64,000 nucleotides of DNA from Elephas maximus indicus (GCF_024166365.1 NC_064841.1:30992001-31056000); one strand, 5' to 3'; shown: positions 45,590 through 57,959, counted from the first letter of the stretch. Notes: generated from the letters alone by a model not told the origin. A program made the numbers and translations.

Positions 45590-46110
45590 AAAACAATTTT
45601 GGTCTATACTCCAACAAAATATATGCAGGATCCGTGTGCTGAAAACCTGTATATGAATGTTTATATCAGATTTATTCATAATCACTGAAAACTGGAAACA
45701 TCCCAAATATCCTTTAACTGGTACAAACTATGGTATAGCCATCTAATAAAAAGAGCAATAAAAAGAGCAAAGTATTATTGCATTCAACAACATGGATGAA
45801 TCTCAAATGCATTATGCTGAGTGAAAGAAGGCAGACTCAAAAGGCTACATAACGTAGGATTCCATTTATATGACACTCTGGAAAGGCAAAACTGGAGAGC
45901 TGGAGAGTGATCAGTGATTGCCAGAATTTTATGGGTTGGGAATGAGTAGCCTGAGGGAAATTTTGGGGGTGATGGAACTGTTCTGTATCCTGATTGTAAT
46001 GATAGCTATACGAGTCTGTACAAGCATTTTTCAAAACTTACAGAACTGCGCACCAGAAAAAGTAAGCTTCACTGCATGTATATTTTAAAAACCAGAGTAT
46101 TTAAGGGCAT
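45590..46110 (+). mobile_element. Old L1 3' end
   Basis: ATTCATAATCACTGAAAACT, AACAACATGGATGAATCTC, then a GGATTCCATTTATATGACAC stretch, in L1 3' order. Confidence 0.82.
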
Positions 46111-46489
46111 TAACAAATACTTGAATTTGAAAACACTAAGAGAAGACTAAGATTATGAAGATTTGTAGCGTTTGTTGACAGGCAATGCCTCATCAACTCA
46201 GACATAAGGAGTACACAGGATCTTACTGTGAAATCAATGATGCGTCCTCGTAATCTCACTACACATAGCTTCAATGTTCGTCAAGCTTCAGCTCAGTAAG
46301 TGGCCTGCAGATAGCATTGCGTAAGTGTTCAGGCAGTTGGGCAGTATTACTTCCCTTTATCACAACCTGGAGGGAGACTGCAATTAAGCATTTTAGAAGT
46401 TTCTTTTCTTCTTGGCCAGAGTTGCTGGTGATTTTTATTTCTCAGTTTTCCGGAGGACTGAAAGATTACTGATTGGGGAGACATTTAAA

Positions 46490-46990
46490 AAACATGATGT
46501 TGGCTTAATACCTTAAACCGTAAAATAGGATAACCTCCAAGTGGATCAAAGATTTAAATGTGAAAAATGAAACTATTCTAGTATGAGGAAAAAACATTGA
46601 ATGTGGAAAGCCTTTCTCTCTCTGTTTCAAAATCTAGAAGCCATAAAAGACTGACAAATTCACCGATATTAAAAAAAAAACAATATAAATATGAAAAATT
46701 TCTTTGTAGCTAAAACAACACAAGAAAAGTCAAAAGACAATGGCAAACTGGGAAAAATATTGCCACTCATATCACAGAACAAGGACTCAGCTCTCTAAGA
46801 GTTTCTAGAAATTGAGAATAGTCCAACAACTCAGTAGAAAAATAGGCAAAGAACGTGAACAGACGGTTCACGGCAAAAGAAATAGAAATTGTTCTTTCAT
46901 GTAAGTTGCTTAACCTCACTCACAAAAAGAAAATCACACATTAAAACTTTACTGAGATACCTTGAAGAAAGTGGGGCAAATGGTATCATG
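46490..46990 (+). mobile_element. Old L1 ORF2 3' portion
   Basis: AAAAGACAATGGCAAACTGG and AATAGGCAAAGAACGTGAAC are words from the end of L1 ORF2. Frames are broken. Confidence 0.75.
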
Positions 46991-46994
46991 TCTA

Positions 46995-48720
46995 TATACG
47001 AGATTTTGGCAATACCTAGCAAACCAAAAAGACTATGCAAAGTTAAGGTCTGTCAGTGACGTACACAGGTCTGCCCTCCCCTCTTAAATCCTCTGAAGTC
47101 CGTGAAATCTGTTTCACCGAATGACACAGCTTATATTCTGCTCACCTCTGTGTGCTGCAAAACAGTTCCACAGGAAGAACAGAATGTACCAATTGCCAAA
47201 CGGAGAAAGAGTGAGCATGGAGATGAGATCTTAGCATTCTTCTGAGGAACATCAGAAGAGGATATGGAAGGATAAGAATTGTGTCACTGAGGAAATCTCT
47301 CCCTCAACATTTTGGAAGGACCCTCCCTTGCCCACCTGCACAGCAACATTAGTGGCAAAGAGTTGTGTTTTTGTTGTGACACTTTCAGAAATGTCTTCTG
47401 CCTGTTCTCAGCAAAGACCACACTTTTGAAATAGCTGGACAATGTTTAGTCAGCCAATACCAATGAATATGGAATATAGGGCAGAAGTCAATGGAGAAAG
47501 GAAAATTGATTAAAAAAAAAAAAAATCCCCCCCAAAAAATAAGGCATAGCAGGAAAAGTGCACAAACAAGAATGATACCTTTATCAGTGATAGGTGTGAC
47601 CAAGTCAGGATAGGTAAAGATACAGACAAATTTGGATGTTGAGAGGAGGTTATAGGTCAAGATCCTAGGCTGTAAGTACAGAAATGTGATTCAAACTGGC
47701 TTAAGCAAAAAAGAGAGATTATCAGATCTTCTCACTGAAAAATCCCTTGATGTGATGGCATCAAGATAGCAGGATCTAGGGGCCCTAGGATACTATTCAG
47801 ACCAGATCTTGGTTGGCTTTTTCTCAGGCAGTTTCCTCCTTTGTGGGCCAGATGGGAGCTTGTAGCACCAGGCTTATTTCTTTATGATTAGCAATTCTCA
47901 AAGGAAAATAAAGTTGTTTCCCACCCCCCTGCCCCGAAATACATATGCCAAGGCTTTCATTGGTCTAGTTTGGTTCACATGCCCATCCCTGATTCGCTTA
48001 TTATGTACTGGCCAGCCAGGCCTGAGTCACACACCAGCCTTGGAGGAGAAGGAAGCCAGCCCACTAGAGCTGCATGGACTAGAAATGGGAGAGGGGTTGT
48101 TCCTTCAAGGAAAACTGGGGTGCAATGGATCGGGGTGGTAAAACCAACAGATGCCCACTTTAAGGGGGAAGTTCAGGGACTGCAAACTTGACCACGAGAA
48201 AAAGAAGGTTAATAATTCACCCTCAGGGTGTGAGGAGAAAATGAAAAGGAAGGGGTGATAGGAAATAGAGAGGAAAATGTTTGGCATCGATGCTGTGGGA
48301 GTCTACTGAGATTAATTAAAATAATCACTGAGCAGCCCTGAGGGCCCAATTAAAGTTAGATAGTGTGGATTTGTCATTAAGTCATTAAACCCAGTTTTCA
48401 GGTTTTCTCCAGGAATATTCAGTAGCCACTTAGCAGGAGGGAAGAAGGAACATTTTACTGTGGCTTTTTCAGGGCCAGGGATTGGCCTAAGGGTAGGGAA
48501 AAAATCAGGTGATAGCAAAGTCATGGTTGAGTTGAGATCCAGGTGGAGGCATGATGGGAGGGAAACCGCGGTGGCGAGGGAATCCGCGGTGGCTGGTGAC
48601 TAAGAATGGGGGAGGGTCAAAGGACTGAAGGTCATAATGCAGATCAGAAGTAGTTTTTGAAGAAGTGGGTGGAGTGTAGATGATGAAGAATAGGTTTTGT
48701 GGCAGTGCAAGATGGAGAGG
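46995..48720. other. Intergenic stretch, no gene seen
   Basis: No supported gene. An A run followed by C and A runs lies near 47512-47540. Part may be an old LTR, not identified. Confidence 0.35.
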
Positions 48721-48724
48721 AGAC

Positions 48725-49960
48725 AGAAGTCACAGCTGGCTATCAGGGTCCTGTTGCAGGTTGGGTCTTCTGGGAAGAGGACTCTGAGATGGAGCTAGGA
48801 GTGCAAAAGACTTATTCAGGAGTAACATCAGTGAAAGGAAAAGGGGAGGAAGTAAGATTGGGCAGGGACAGCCATCAGACCATAATGCAGCAGACCTGAC
48901 AAACTCTTCCATCCCAACTAGGAGCTCCAGGATGAGGAATTCCCATCAGAGGAGTCCTGTGTTGAGTGGAATGGCTAGGCCCTTGAGGCACCATCTTGCT
49001 CAGTCATTGGCTGGGGGCCACCTGGAGGTGAGCGTGACTTTGCCTCAAAGGCTGAAGCAGCCCTTGAAGGAGCACACAGCTGAAGGCTGTCAGCTAATGG
49101 CACAACTTGCAACTGGCAGCCTGTCCTTTTTTGAAGTGGAATCTGAACAGTGTGTCTCAGTATTTACCACAGGTACCTTTGTGCGCAAATTAGAAAATGG
49201 TGCTTCCTCTAGGGCTCACAGGCGTATGGGCACATGTTTGGTGAACAAAAGGAGTCTTCGACTATGAGGAGGGGGCACCCCTTCCTCTGGGCAGACACAG
49301 CTCTGTATCATGGTGCACAGCAAGCATGGTAAGTGAGGCAGTCCTCATTCCCTCCTTCATCTGGGCACCTTGGGCAATGCACAACCTGCAGAACTGTACG
49401 CAGTGGCCCTGGTGGAGGAACTGTGAGATCAATGGTTGTAGCAGCATTCCACTTCCCTTCTCCTCAGAGCCCAGCAGGGATCCTCCCTCTTCTCTATCAG
49501 CACACATGACTCATAGGAAAGTGATCTCCCAACTTCTGAATAATGTAAATCAATAACGGTAATTCCATGCTCTTTGCCAGGAATTGGTTTAGGAATATGG
49601 GTTTAAGCTAATACCTTTGAGCATTTCTCTGTTATTGCTCCAGTGGTGGGCATACAATCTAAATTGGTCCAATCAGACCTGGTTGGGGATGGCAATCTCT
49701 CCTTGGCCCCCTGCACTGGGACAGCAGTTCTGGCAGCACTTTACAGCTTTTAGGGGAACCAGCCATTACATTAAGTTTTTTGGAGTCAGGAGACAGAAAG
49801 AACCCTGATCCTTGGGTCCTTGATGGCATTGTAGATCAGCTCTGAAGTCGATCCACTCTTACAGTTCCTGTTACTTGAGATAAATGTCCTTATTACATAA
49901 GCTAGCCTGAGCTGGGGTTTAGATTCTTGTAGCCAAAAGCATCCTAACTGAGGCAAAGTT
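48725..49960. repeat. Purine-rich block, possibly old LTR sequence
   Basis: GGTTGGGTCTTCTGGGAAGA and nearby text resemble antisense LTR sequence also seen at 54892-55160. Open frames overlap on both strands with no domain. Confidence 0.3.
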
Positions 49961-50175
49961 GTTAGAGGGATTATCAGAATAATTAATTACGGTAGAATCC
50001 CAGCATGATGGCTGAGGAAAAGGTAGAGGGGCAGTTTTTGGTTAACATCATGGAGGAAGGTGGCAAACTTTCCTTGAAGTTGGTAGATAATAGTGAATCT
50101 GGGAAAGGAAGAGTGTAAAACAAGAACAAGACATTTTAAAAGCAGGGTACTGCTAGGAGTTGGGAAGCAATATAC

Positions 50176-50292
50176 ATTATAATTAAAAGCATGGGCTCTG
50201 GGGCTGGCATGGTTAAGTTTCAAATCCTGGTTCTGCCATTTAATATCTGTATCTCTTTGGGCAATTTAACCTTTCTGTACAATAGCTTCTTT
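50176..50292 (+). repeat. MIR, left part
   Basis: AAAAGCATGGGCTCTGGGGC and CAAATCCTGGTTCTGCCATT. It is split by an L1 insertion and resumes at about 50652. Confidence 0.75.
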
Positions 50293-50651
50293 TTAAAAAT
50301 TTTTTAAAATTTATTTTGTTTTCGTTGTTGAGAATATACACAGCAAACATACACAATTTCAACAGTTCCTACGTATACAATTTAGTGACATTGATTACGT
50401 TCTTTAAGTCACGCAACCATTCTTATCCTCCTTTTCTGAGTTGTTCCTCCCTCATTTACATAACCTCACTGCCTCCTAAGGTTCCTATCTAATCTTTGGA
50501 GTGGCTGTTGTCAATTTGATCCCATATATTATAGTTCTTAAAAGAGCATAATTCTCAAGGCAGACATTTTTACTAGTTAAACTATTGTTTGGTTTTAAGA
50601 AGACTTCAGAGGATATTTTTGCTTAAGCTTTGAAGATATCTCAGGGCAATA
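50293..50651 (-). mobile_element. Lineage-specific L1 3' UTR, minus
   Basis: Poly-A side at left (T/A-rich 50293-50325), then GTTGTTGAGAATATACACAG and TGACATTGATTACGTTCTTT. Same family as 31296-31426 in the opposite orientation. It interrupts a MIR. Confidence 0.78.
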
Positions 50652-50731
50652 GAGTACAATACCTTCTTCATCTACAAACGAGTTTTAAGAATTAAATAGG
50701 ATAATACTTATCAGGTACCTAGTACACATTG
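50652..50731 (+). repeat. MIR, right part
   Basis: GAATTAAATAGGATAATACT and AGGTACCTAGTACACATTGT complete the MIR interrupted at 50292. Confidence 0.65.
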
Positions 50732-51112
50732 TTATTGTTGTTAGTTGCTGTCAAGTTGGCTCCAACTCATCGTGACCTCACGTACAACAGAATGAAACAC
50801 TGCCCAGTCCCGTGGCATCTTTACGACTGTCATGCTTGAGACCATTGTTGCAGCCCCTTTGCATTTTGAGTGCCTTCTAACCTGGGGGCTCATCTTCCAG
50901 CACTGTATCGGATGATACTCTATTATGACCCATAGGGTTTTCATTCACTCATTGGCAGAAGTGGATCACCAGGCCCTTTTCTTCCTAGTCTGTCTTAGTC
51001 TGAAAGCTCCACTGAAACCTGTCCACTATGGGTGACCCTGTTGGAATTTGAAATACCAGTGGCATAGCTTCCAGCATCATAGCAACACGCAAGCCATCAC
51101 AGTATGAGAAAC
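50732..51112 (-). mobile_element. RTE LINE reduced to its two ends (~380 bp)
   Basis: The left part (to about 50868) is the RTE 3' end with a GTT-rich tail. It is fused to the element's 5' end (AGTGCCTTCTAACCTGGGGG to GCAAGCCATCACAGTATGAG). All coding sequence is missing and both parts share one orientation. Confidence 0.85.
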
Positions 51113-51119
51113 TGACAGA

Positions 51120-52870
51120 TGGGTGGCAGAGTACATATTAAAGCTCAATATTAGCTTATTAGTTTCAAAAAATTATATCAGATGAACGTAGACTGTTTCT
51201 CAGCTAAAATCACACTGCTGACCAGTAAACTCTACCTATTTTGTATTCAGGGAAAACAGTTAACGAATTGGGGAAGAAGAGCTGAAAATGTTGCTGAGGA
51301 GGTGGGAATGGGCAAAGAGTGAATTTATGGTGATTCAGTTTCGTCTCTCGTGTCTGTTAACTGGGGGTTGGGAAACATTGGCCCAAAGCAGCATGGGGAA
51401 GGGGAAGTTGCTGACCTTTCCTTGAGTATGAGGAAGGCAAGCTGTGGTGCATAGGTGTGAGAACACATGAGGGGTCACTGGGGCATGGAGGATTAAGTAA
51501 CAGTGGCAGGAAGTAGGCTGGAGGGTCATGCAAGTGACAAACGAGGAACCTGAATTTTGGAAGGCTTCACAGGCTAACTACATCCAGAGTTCCAAAGGGG
51601 TCAAATGACAGCTTTGGACGCCCCAGGGTCTTGGCTCAGGCAGTGATGGAGAATAATCCCCCCACGTTAGTGACCTGAAACAGCATAAAGAAGGGGCTCG
51701 TATCTCCCCTTTGAAGTAAATGTATTTTATTTTTCTAATTTTCTTCAGGCTGTGCTAATTTGCATGACAGAAACATTTTGTTTCCTGTTCCAGTCTGAAG
51801 TAGGCCACTCCAGGGCACCTACCTTGGGAGCCAGCTACCAGAAAAGGAGGGCTCGCTGTTCTATTCTCACCACGAGGCCTGTGGTAAACGTGCGGCCAGG
51901 TCACTAGCAGTTTGTAATCATGTTCGCTGTGGTGAGTTTCCCAGGGGTACACAAGGAATTTCAGAGACAGTGATGCTGCAGAGCTGTGTGTGTCCAGAGG
52001 TCACACCACGGCTCAGCTTGGGGTCAGAGAAGTAGGGAGAAGAATCGGGTGGACATGGAGTGCCGGCATGAGAGTGTTTGCCAAGATCAAAATGTTCCCC
52101 ATCGATGAGAGCAGATGAGATCTTGGAACCTGGAATCACACAGTCCCAGCTCCAGCAGGGCCTCTGGCAACAGCCCCAGTGTCTTCAGCTACAGACACCA
52201 CCTCTGTGAGTGCCAAGAAAAGCAAACACAGGCCCCAGATCTCCTGTTGCACCAACTGGAAAGAAGCCCGCAGCAGAGGAGCTGAGCAGTGAGGATAGTC
52301 TTCCCGTAGCTGTTCATTTCCCTCCATCCTTCCCCCACTCAAATCAAACAAACAAACACCATACTTGTAATAAAATTTGCAGGTGTGGCTGGTTTATATG
52401 CTGGGATTCTCTTTTGATCAAATTTCCTCTAGGAGACTGGGAAAAAGAGAGAATAAAGTATGTGAAGTATGTCCCAGACTTTCAAGACTGAATAGGAGGG
52501 GAGGGGACCTGGAAAAGCAGAGATTTTATTCTACCTCGGGGAGCTGTCTTTAGTAGCCCAGGATGGTGGCACTCAAAATGCCCTCCAGTCAGTCTTTGGA
52601 AACGTGTTCCGAGTTTCTCAGAAGAGAGGCGAGGAGGAAGGGTGGGAGGGCAGAGATGTTTCTGTAAAGCTGAAAGAGCAAGGCAGTAAAGTGGCACTTT
52701 ACAGTCCTGGCCGTGCAAGGTTGGCTATAAGACTGGAAAACCATGTGAGGGGAAAAGCTTTACTCAGCTTTGGGAGAAGAAAAGTAGAATTAATATTAGT
52801 AAGAGTGACAAGAGCCACCAAGGAGAGGAAAATGTCCATAATTACCAAAGAAAAATGTGAGCCACTGGCA
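51120..52870. other. Intergenic stretch, no gene seen
   Basis: About 1.75 kb with several overlapping short open frames, none with a recognisable domain or splice context. Confidence 0.4.
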
Positions 52871-52876
52871 GCACAT

Positions 52877-53045
52877 GGAAACCCTCAGGGCGTAGTGGTT
52901 AAAAGCTACAACTGCGAATCAAAAGGTTGGCAGTTCAAATCCACCAGACGCTCCTTGGAAACTCTATGGGGCAGTTCTACTCTGTCCTATAGGGTCGGTA
53001 TGAGTTGGAATCAACTTGATGGTGATGGGTTTGGCTTTTTGGTTT
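52877..53045 (+). mobile_element. AfroSINE
   Basis: Near-consensus copy (CAGTTCAAATCCACCAGACG, CTCTATGGGGCAGTTCTACT), hence relatively young. Confidence 0.9.
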
Positions 53046-53368
53046 TGGGTGGCACATAGTTGAGTAAGAAATCTGAGATCTGACAAGTCTGAATTTCCAG
53101 AAAACAAACAAACATTCTGGGGGCTGCTGATGACTCAAGTCTTAGATATTCCCAAGGCTTTAGTTGTCTGCTTAGATAAAGGTTTGTCCTATTTTCAGTC
53201 AGGTGCCAGCTTTCTAGATTAGGATCAATCAACAAATGTATACTGGGCACTGGGTTTCCTTTAGACTGTTCCTAAGATTTAGTCTCCTTCCGTTAGTATT
53301 TCCTGGAGCCTGGATAACCCCTTCGGCCTCCAGTCTCTCCCCTCTTCTAATTCGCCTTTCATACCACT

Positions 53369-53772
53369 TGTTTTAGATTGAATTGTGTGCCCCAGATATG
53401 TGTTAACTTGGCTAGGCCACGATTCCCAGGATTGTGTAGTTGTCCTCCATTTTGTGATCTGATGTGATTATCCTATGTGTTCTAAATCCTAACCTCTATG
53501 ATGTTATTTATTTATTTTTTTATGATGTTAATCAGGCAGAATTAGAAGCAGTTATGTTAATGAGGCAAGACACTATCTACAGGATTATGTTGTACCTTGA
53601 GTCAATCTCTTTGGAGATGTAAAAGAGAAAAGTGAGTAGAGAAGAGAGGGACCTCATACCACCAAGAAAGAAGCACCTCCTAGCCTCCTAGACTGTGAGA
53701 AAATAAATTTCTCTTTGTTAAAGCCATCCACATTTCATATTTCTGTTATAACAGCACTTGATAACTAGAACA
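53369..53772 (+). mobile_element. MaLR-like solo LTR, copy 3
   Basis: Collinear with the other copies but about 100 bp shorter, with a deletion before the last ~90 bp and a T-rich expansion near 53505-53520. Flanks CCACT (53364-53368) and CCACC (53773-53777). Confidence 0.8.
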
Positions 53773-53789
53773 CCACCGTCACACCGTTC

Positions 53790-54140
53790 TACCCAAAATA
53801 CTTTTACTTTTTAATTAGGGAAATTTTCAAGCATACACAAATGTGGAAAGAATATCCCAACAGACCACCAAACTCTTAGCTTCAACAATTACTGACATTT
53901 TATGAATACTATTTTATCTCCCTCATTTAAAGCAAATTCCATACATAATATGTTTCGCCCTTGAACATAATTTTTATTTTGTTACCTCTGTTCAAAAACA
54001 TGTTTTTCTATTTGTTTAAAAAATGTTATTATAACATATACACACAAAAGAGTGTTTAAAATGTATAGGGACACTTAAAATAAGCCCTCATGTACCTATT
54101 TCCCAGGTAAAGAAATAGAACATTGATCCTTTTGCAATAA
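53790..54140 (-). repeat. L1-like 3' sequence
   Basis: AGGGAAATTTTCAAGCATAC and CTTCAACAATTACTGACATT resemble old L1 3' UTR words. Confidence 0.5.
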
Positions 54141-54559
54141 ACAAAATGGAATTTGACTTCTAGTTCCTATCATGATGATAAACTAGAATGGATTCCTGGC
54201 TCCTTGTCCTAAAGTTAAGCTGGCAGAAGCTATAGAAGTGAGAATGTCATTGCTGTTGCTATCGCCCCCAGAAACACTGAACTTCCAATTCTGCCACATC
54301 CACCCTGAATAGTCTCAGACTGCCCTGCCTCTGTGTATCACCCCCTCAATATGCAACATCATGGGTGTGCACATCTTATTGACCAAGCCTAGGCCACAAC
54401 TGCTAATGAGCTGGGAGAGTGAATCTGCTCCTCCGCTGGTTTCTCTCATGGGAGGAGGGGGCTTGTGTCCACTCATCTTGGTATTTTTTTCCCAAATAGA
54501 AAGGCGATTAAGTTGCTGGGCACGAAAATGAAAACTATCCACCGTACTAAGTGTAGCTT

Positions 54560-54850
54560 CAGCTCAGGCCAGTCTTCTGAACTCTACTGGTACTGCCAGT
54601 ATCTTACTTCTCAACTCTACTTGGCTGTTCCACAGGTGTCTTAGACTCCACATGCTCAACTCTAAGCCTGTCATCTTTCCTCAAATTCTTCTCTTCCTGT
54701 ATTCCTTGATGAACAACAATGCCATTTGCCCAGCTGCCCAAATTAGAAACCTAGGAGCCATCCTGAAATTCTCTGATATTTTCTATGTGCTTCACTATTT
54801 AACAAACCCTTTTTAATGTCCTTTGTCTTCAGCCCTATTTCCCATGCTTG
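54560..54850 (+). repeat. L2 fragment
   Basis: GACTCCACATGCTCAACTCT, CCATTTGCCCAGCTGCCCAA and ACCTAGGAGCCATCCTGAAA follow L2 sequence. Confidence 0.7.
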
Positions 54851-54891
54851 ATTCAGGCTCTCATCCTTCATCTGCAGAGGCCTTGTCTTAG

Positions 54892-55160
54892 TTTGGGTTC
54901 CCTCAGAAGCAGACGCTGAGACAAAGATTTGGGTGCCAGTAATTTTCAGGGAGATAAAGAACACGCTGATAGGGAGGTGGGAAAGTGAGACAGGGAAGAG
55001 GAAGCAGCCAGAGGGTCTGTTAGCAAGCCAACTACAACTCTGGGCAATTGGAGCTTAATCCTTTCGGGGCATAACACACATCCCAGAGTTACACATTAGC
55101 TCTCCTTAGTCAGTGGTGGAGGGTGCTGCTGGGGCATTAATTCCCTAACATTTCAAGCTT
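54892..55160 (-). repeat. LTR-like sequence
   Basis: TTAGTTTGGGTTCCCTCAGA onward resembles the antisense of an old LTR. Not classified. Confidence 0.35.
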
Positions 55161-55271
55161 GCCACAGGCAATCAAGTGGGCTCCAACAGCAAGAGAAAGC
55201 TCTTGGGGACAAAATGCAGGTGCTGGCAGTTGGAAGACTGGTCGTGTTTGGTGAGGTCCTAAGGGCGAGGT

Positions 55272-55440
55272 GGAAACCCTGGTGGCGTAGTGGTTAAGTG
55301 CTACGGCTGCTAACCAAAGGGTCGGCATTTCGAATCTGCCAGGTGCTCCTTGGAAACTCTATGGGGCAGTTCTACTCTGTCCTGTAGGGTCGCTAGGAGT
55401 CAGAATCCACTCGACGGCACTGGGTTTGGTTTGGTTTTTG
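55272..55440 (+). mobile_element. AfroSINE, near consensus
   Basis: Very close to consensus (CTGTAGGGTCGCTAGGAGTC, CCACTCGACGGCACTGGG). Flanks AAGGGCGAGG and GAAGGGTGAGG suggest the target-site duplication. Likely one of the youngest copies here. Confidence 0.92.
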
Positions 55441-55667
55441 GAAGGGTGAGGCAATAGGGGTGGGAACTGGCAGCACATCATGCTGGGCTCCTAACTTCTT
55501 TGCATATGGTGCATCCCCCCCAAACCAATTTTTCATTTTTTCAGCCAGAGTGCTGTTTCTAAAATTGAAATCTGATCATGTCATGCCCCTGTTGAAAATT
55601 CTTTTAAGGCCAAGCCATGCATATCTTCAGTTTCCCCTTTGATATACATGTATATATACACATCAAA

Positions 55668-55873
55668 TAAAAAACCAAACCTGTTGCCATGGAATCGATT
55701 CCAGTTTCTAGCAATGCTATAGGACAGAGGACAATTACCCCGTAGGGTTTCCAAGGCTGCAATCTTTATGTAAGCAGACTGCCACATCTTTCTCCTGCAG
55801 AGCAGCTGGTGGGTTTGAACTACCAACCTTTTGGTTAGCAGCTGAGTGCTTAACCACTGTGCTGCCAGGGCTC
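55668..55873 (-). mobile_element. AfroSINE, minus, long form
   Basis: Tail CCTGTTGCCATGGAATCGAT, long-form segment and reversed head GTGCTGCCAGGGCTC, inside TATATACAT-rich sequence. Confidence 0.88.
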
Positions 55874-55904
55874 TTTATATACATTTATATATAATTTGGA
55901 TTGC

Positions 55905-56010
55905 TGATTATGTCCCTTTATTTTTTATTATTTTTTTTATTGTGGTAAATATATATTTACAAAATATTTGCCATTTGAACATTTTTTACATGTACAGTTC
56001 AGTGCTACGA
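55905..56010 (-). repeat. L1-like fragment
   Basis: TTTATTGTGGTAAATATATA and ATGTACAGTTCAGTGCTACG are typical old L1 3' UTR words. Confidence 0.5.
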
Positions 56011-56133
56011 CCCTCAGATTTTTGAGACTGCTGACTGAATATGCTGTACTGCTGAAAAGAATTTATCTCTGGGCAATATGCAAACTGAATAATTCACACA
56101 AACTGACTCTGTGGCCTTATGCAGCAAGCTGGC

Positions 56134-56640
56134 TGTCTTAGTCATCTAGTGCTGCCATAACAGAAATAGCGTAAGTGGATGGCTTTAACAAAGAGAAATT
56201 TTTATTTTCTCACAGTCTAGTAAGTTACAAGTCCAAATTCAGGGCGTCAGCTCCAGGGAAAGGCTTTCTCTTTCTGTCAGCTCTGGAGGAAGGTCCTTGT
56301 TCTCAATCTTCCCCTCGTCGTGGAGCTTTTCAGGCACAGGGACCCTGGGTGCAAAGGACGCGTGCTGCTCCTGGTGCTGCTTTCTTGGTGGTATGAGGTC
56401 CCCCACTCTCTGCTTGCTTCCCTTTAATCTCTTGAGAGATAAAAGGTGGAACAGGCCACATCCCAGGGAAACCTTGGATCAGGGAGGTGACCTGAGCAAG
56501 GGTGGTGTTACAACCCCACCCTAATCCTCTCAACATAAAATTATAGTCACAAAATGGAGGACAACCACACAATACTGGGAATCATGGCTTAAACAAGTTG
56601 ATACACACATTTTTGGGAGGACATAATTCAATCCATGACA
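56134..56640 (-). mobile_element. MaLR-like solo LTR, copy 4, best preserved
   Basis: 507 bp with terminal TGTCTTAGTCATC and CCATGACA, flanked by a perfect 5-bp duplication CTGGC (56129-56133 and 56641-56645). This fixes the ends of the family. Open frames inside are by-products. Confidence 0.9.
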
Positions 56641-57021
56641 CTGGCCTAGACGAGACGTCACAATTATCGATTCAAGGATAGAAGTGTTCTAATTTATTTT
56701 TTAGGAAAACTGCATATAGAAGGGAAGGCTGGGGGGGGGAAGATTAACTTCCTATGATTAAATGGCTCCATAAAGGATATTAAACTAATAAACATCAAAA
56801 CTTAGAAATATTTTTTAATCTCAAAAATGAAATTAGCTGGATAATTGTTTTAGGTTAGTAATATGTGGTTTTATTCACTCATTTTGTACAAGTTAAAGAC
56901 TAAATAAAATGTCTCCAACAACAGTTTTAGTTTCCAGTTATATTACTACCTCTTAATATCTTACCCTGAGGAATTTTGTGGTCTTAAGCATATTAAATAA
57001 GTCCGCACTAAACTCAGCTTA

Positions 57022-57332
57022 GGAGCCCTTGTGGCACAAAGGTTAAGCGCTCTGCTGTTAACCAAAAGATCAGTGGTTTGAACCCACCTAGCCACTCTGT
57101 AGGAGAAAGGCATGGTGATCTGCTTCCTAAAGATTGTTGTTGTTGTTGTTAGGTGCTGTCGAGTCAATTTCAACTCACAGAGACCCCATGTGACAGAACA
57201 GAACTGCTCCATAGGATTTTCTAGGCTGAACAGATCACTAGGTCATTCTCCCATAGAGCCACTGAGTGGGTTCAAACAGCTAAGCTTTCCATTAGCAGTT
57301 AAGTGTTTAGTGGGGTACCCAACAACAACAAC
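57022..57332 (+). mobile_element. Composite AfroSINE with inverted second unit
   Basis: A plus-strand SINE head and body (57022-57132) is followed by a minus-oriented SINE (57133-57316, starting with a (GTT)n tail), then an (AAC)n tail. AAACTCAGCTTA (57010-57021) and AAACTCAGTTTA (57333-57344) bracket the whole. Confidence 0.82.
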
Positions 57333-57522
57333 AAACTCAGTTTAGGAAGAGATTCTAGACAGACCATCCCCTCTTTCAATCAGACAGAGAAGTGAAAACA
57401 TACTGATGCGAGCATTTGATTTTCAACTATCAACTTGATGTTCTGTATCTTGGTGTACTAAACAACAAGTCTACAACTTAAGGAGTGTAGCCACCTTTAA
57501 GAAGAGGTAACTTTGAGCAGAC

Positions 57523-57536
57523 AACCCCCCCCCCCC
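57523..57536. repeat. Poly-C run
   Basis: About 14 consecutive C; similar homopolymers occur near 7351-7365 (C) and 56731-56739 (G). Confidence 0.8.
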
Positions 57537-57559
57537 TTGTGCTTCACCATGCTGCTTCT

Positions 57560-57770
57560 CTTTCCTCAGGCTGGATGCAGATGGCAACAAGGCCTACAGT
57601 ATGACACAGCTGCAGGTGGGAGAAACTTCAGTCCCTGAATGACCACATGGAGGAGAGCCAAGGCACTTGCCCATGTTCCCTTTCAGGACTGTTTCAGGAG
57701 CAAAAACAAATATTCTATTGTTTGAGCCATTACATACTTCAGTCTATTTGTTATGTCAATTAGTCCACCA
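57560..57770 (+). repeat. LTR-end-like sequence
   Basis: CCCTGAATGACCACATGGAG and TGTTTGAGCCATTACATACT resemble MaLR-type LTR ends; related to 20920-20945. Confidence 0.4.
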
Positions 57771-57782
57771 AAACTGATCATA

Positions 57783-57948
57783 AACCCAAACCCAAACCAT
57801 ACCCATTGAGTCGATTCTGACTCATAGTGACCCTATAGAGCAGAGTAGAACTACCCCATAGAGTTTCCAAGGAACATCTGGTGGATTTGAACTACTGACC
57901 CTTTAGTTAGCAGCTGTAGCACTTAACCACTACACCACCAAGGTTTCC
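57783..57948 (-). mobile_element. AfroSINE, minus
   Basis: CCATTGAGTCGATTCTGACT tail, TGGATTTGAACTACTGACC and reversed head CACCACCAAGGTTTCC. Confidence 0.88.
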
Positions 57949-57959
57949 AGTTGATACAT

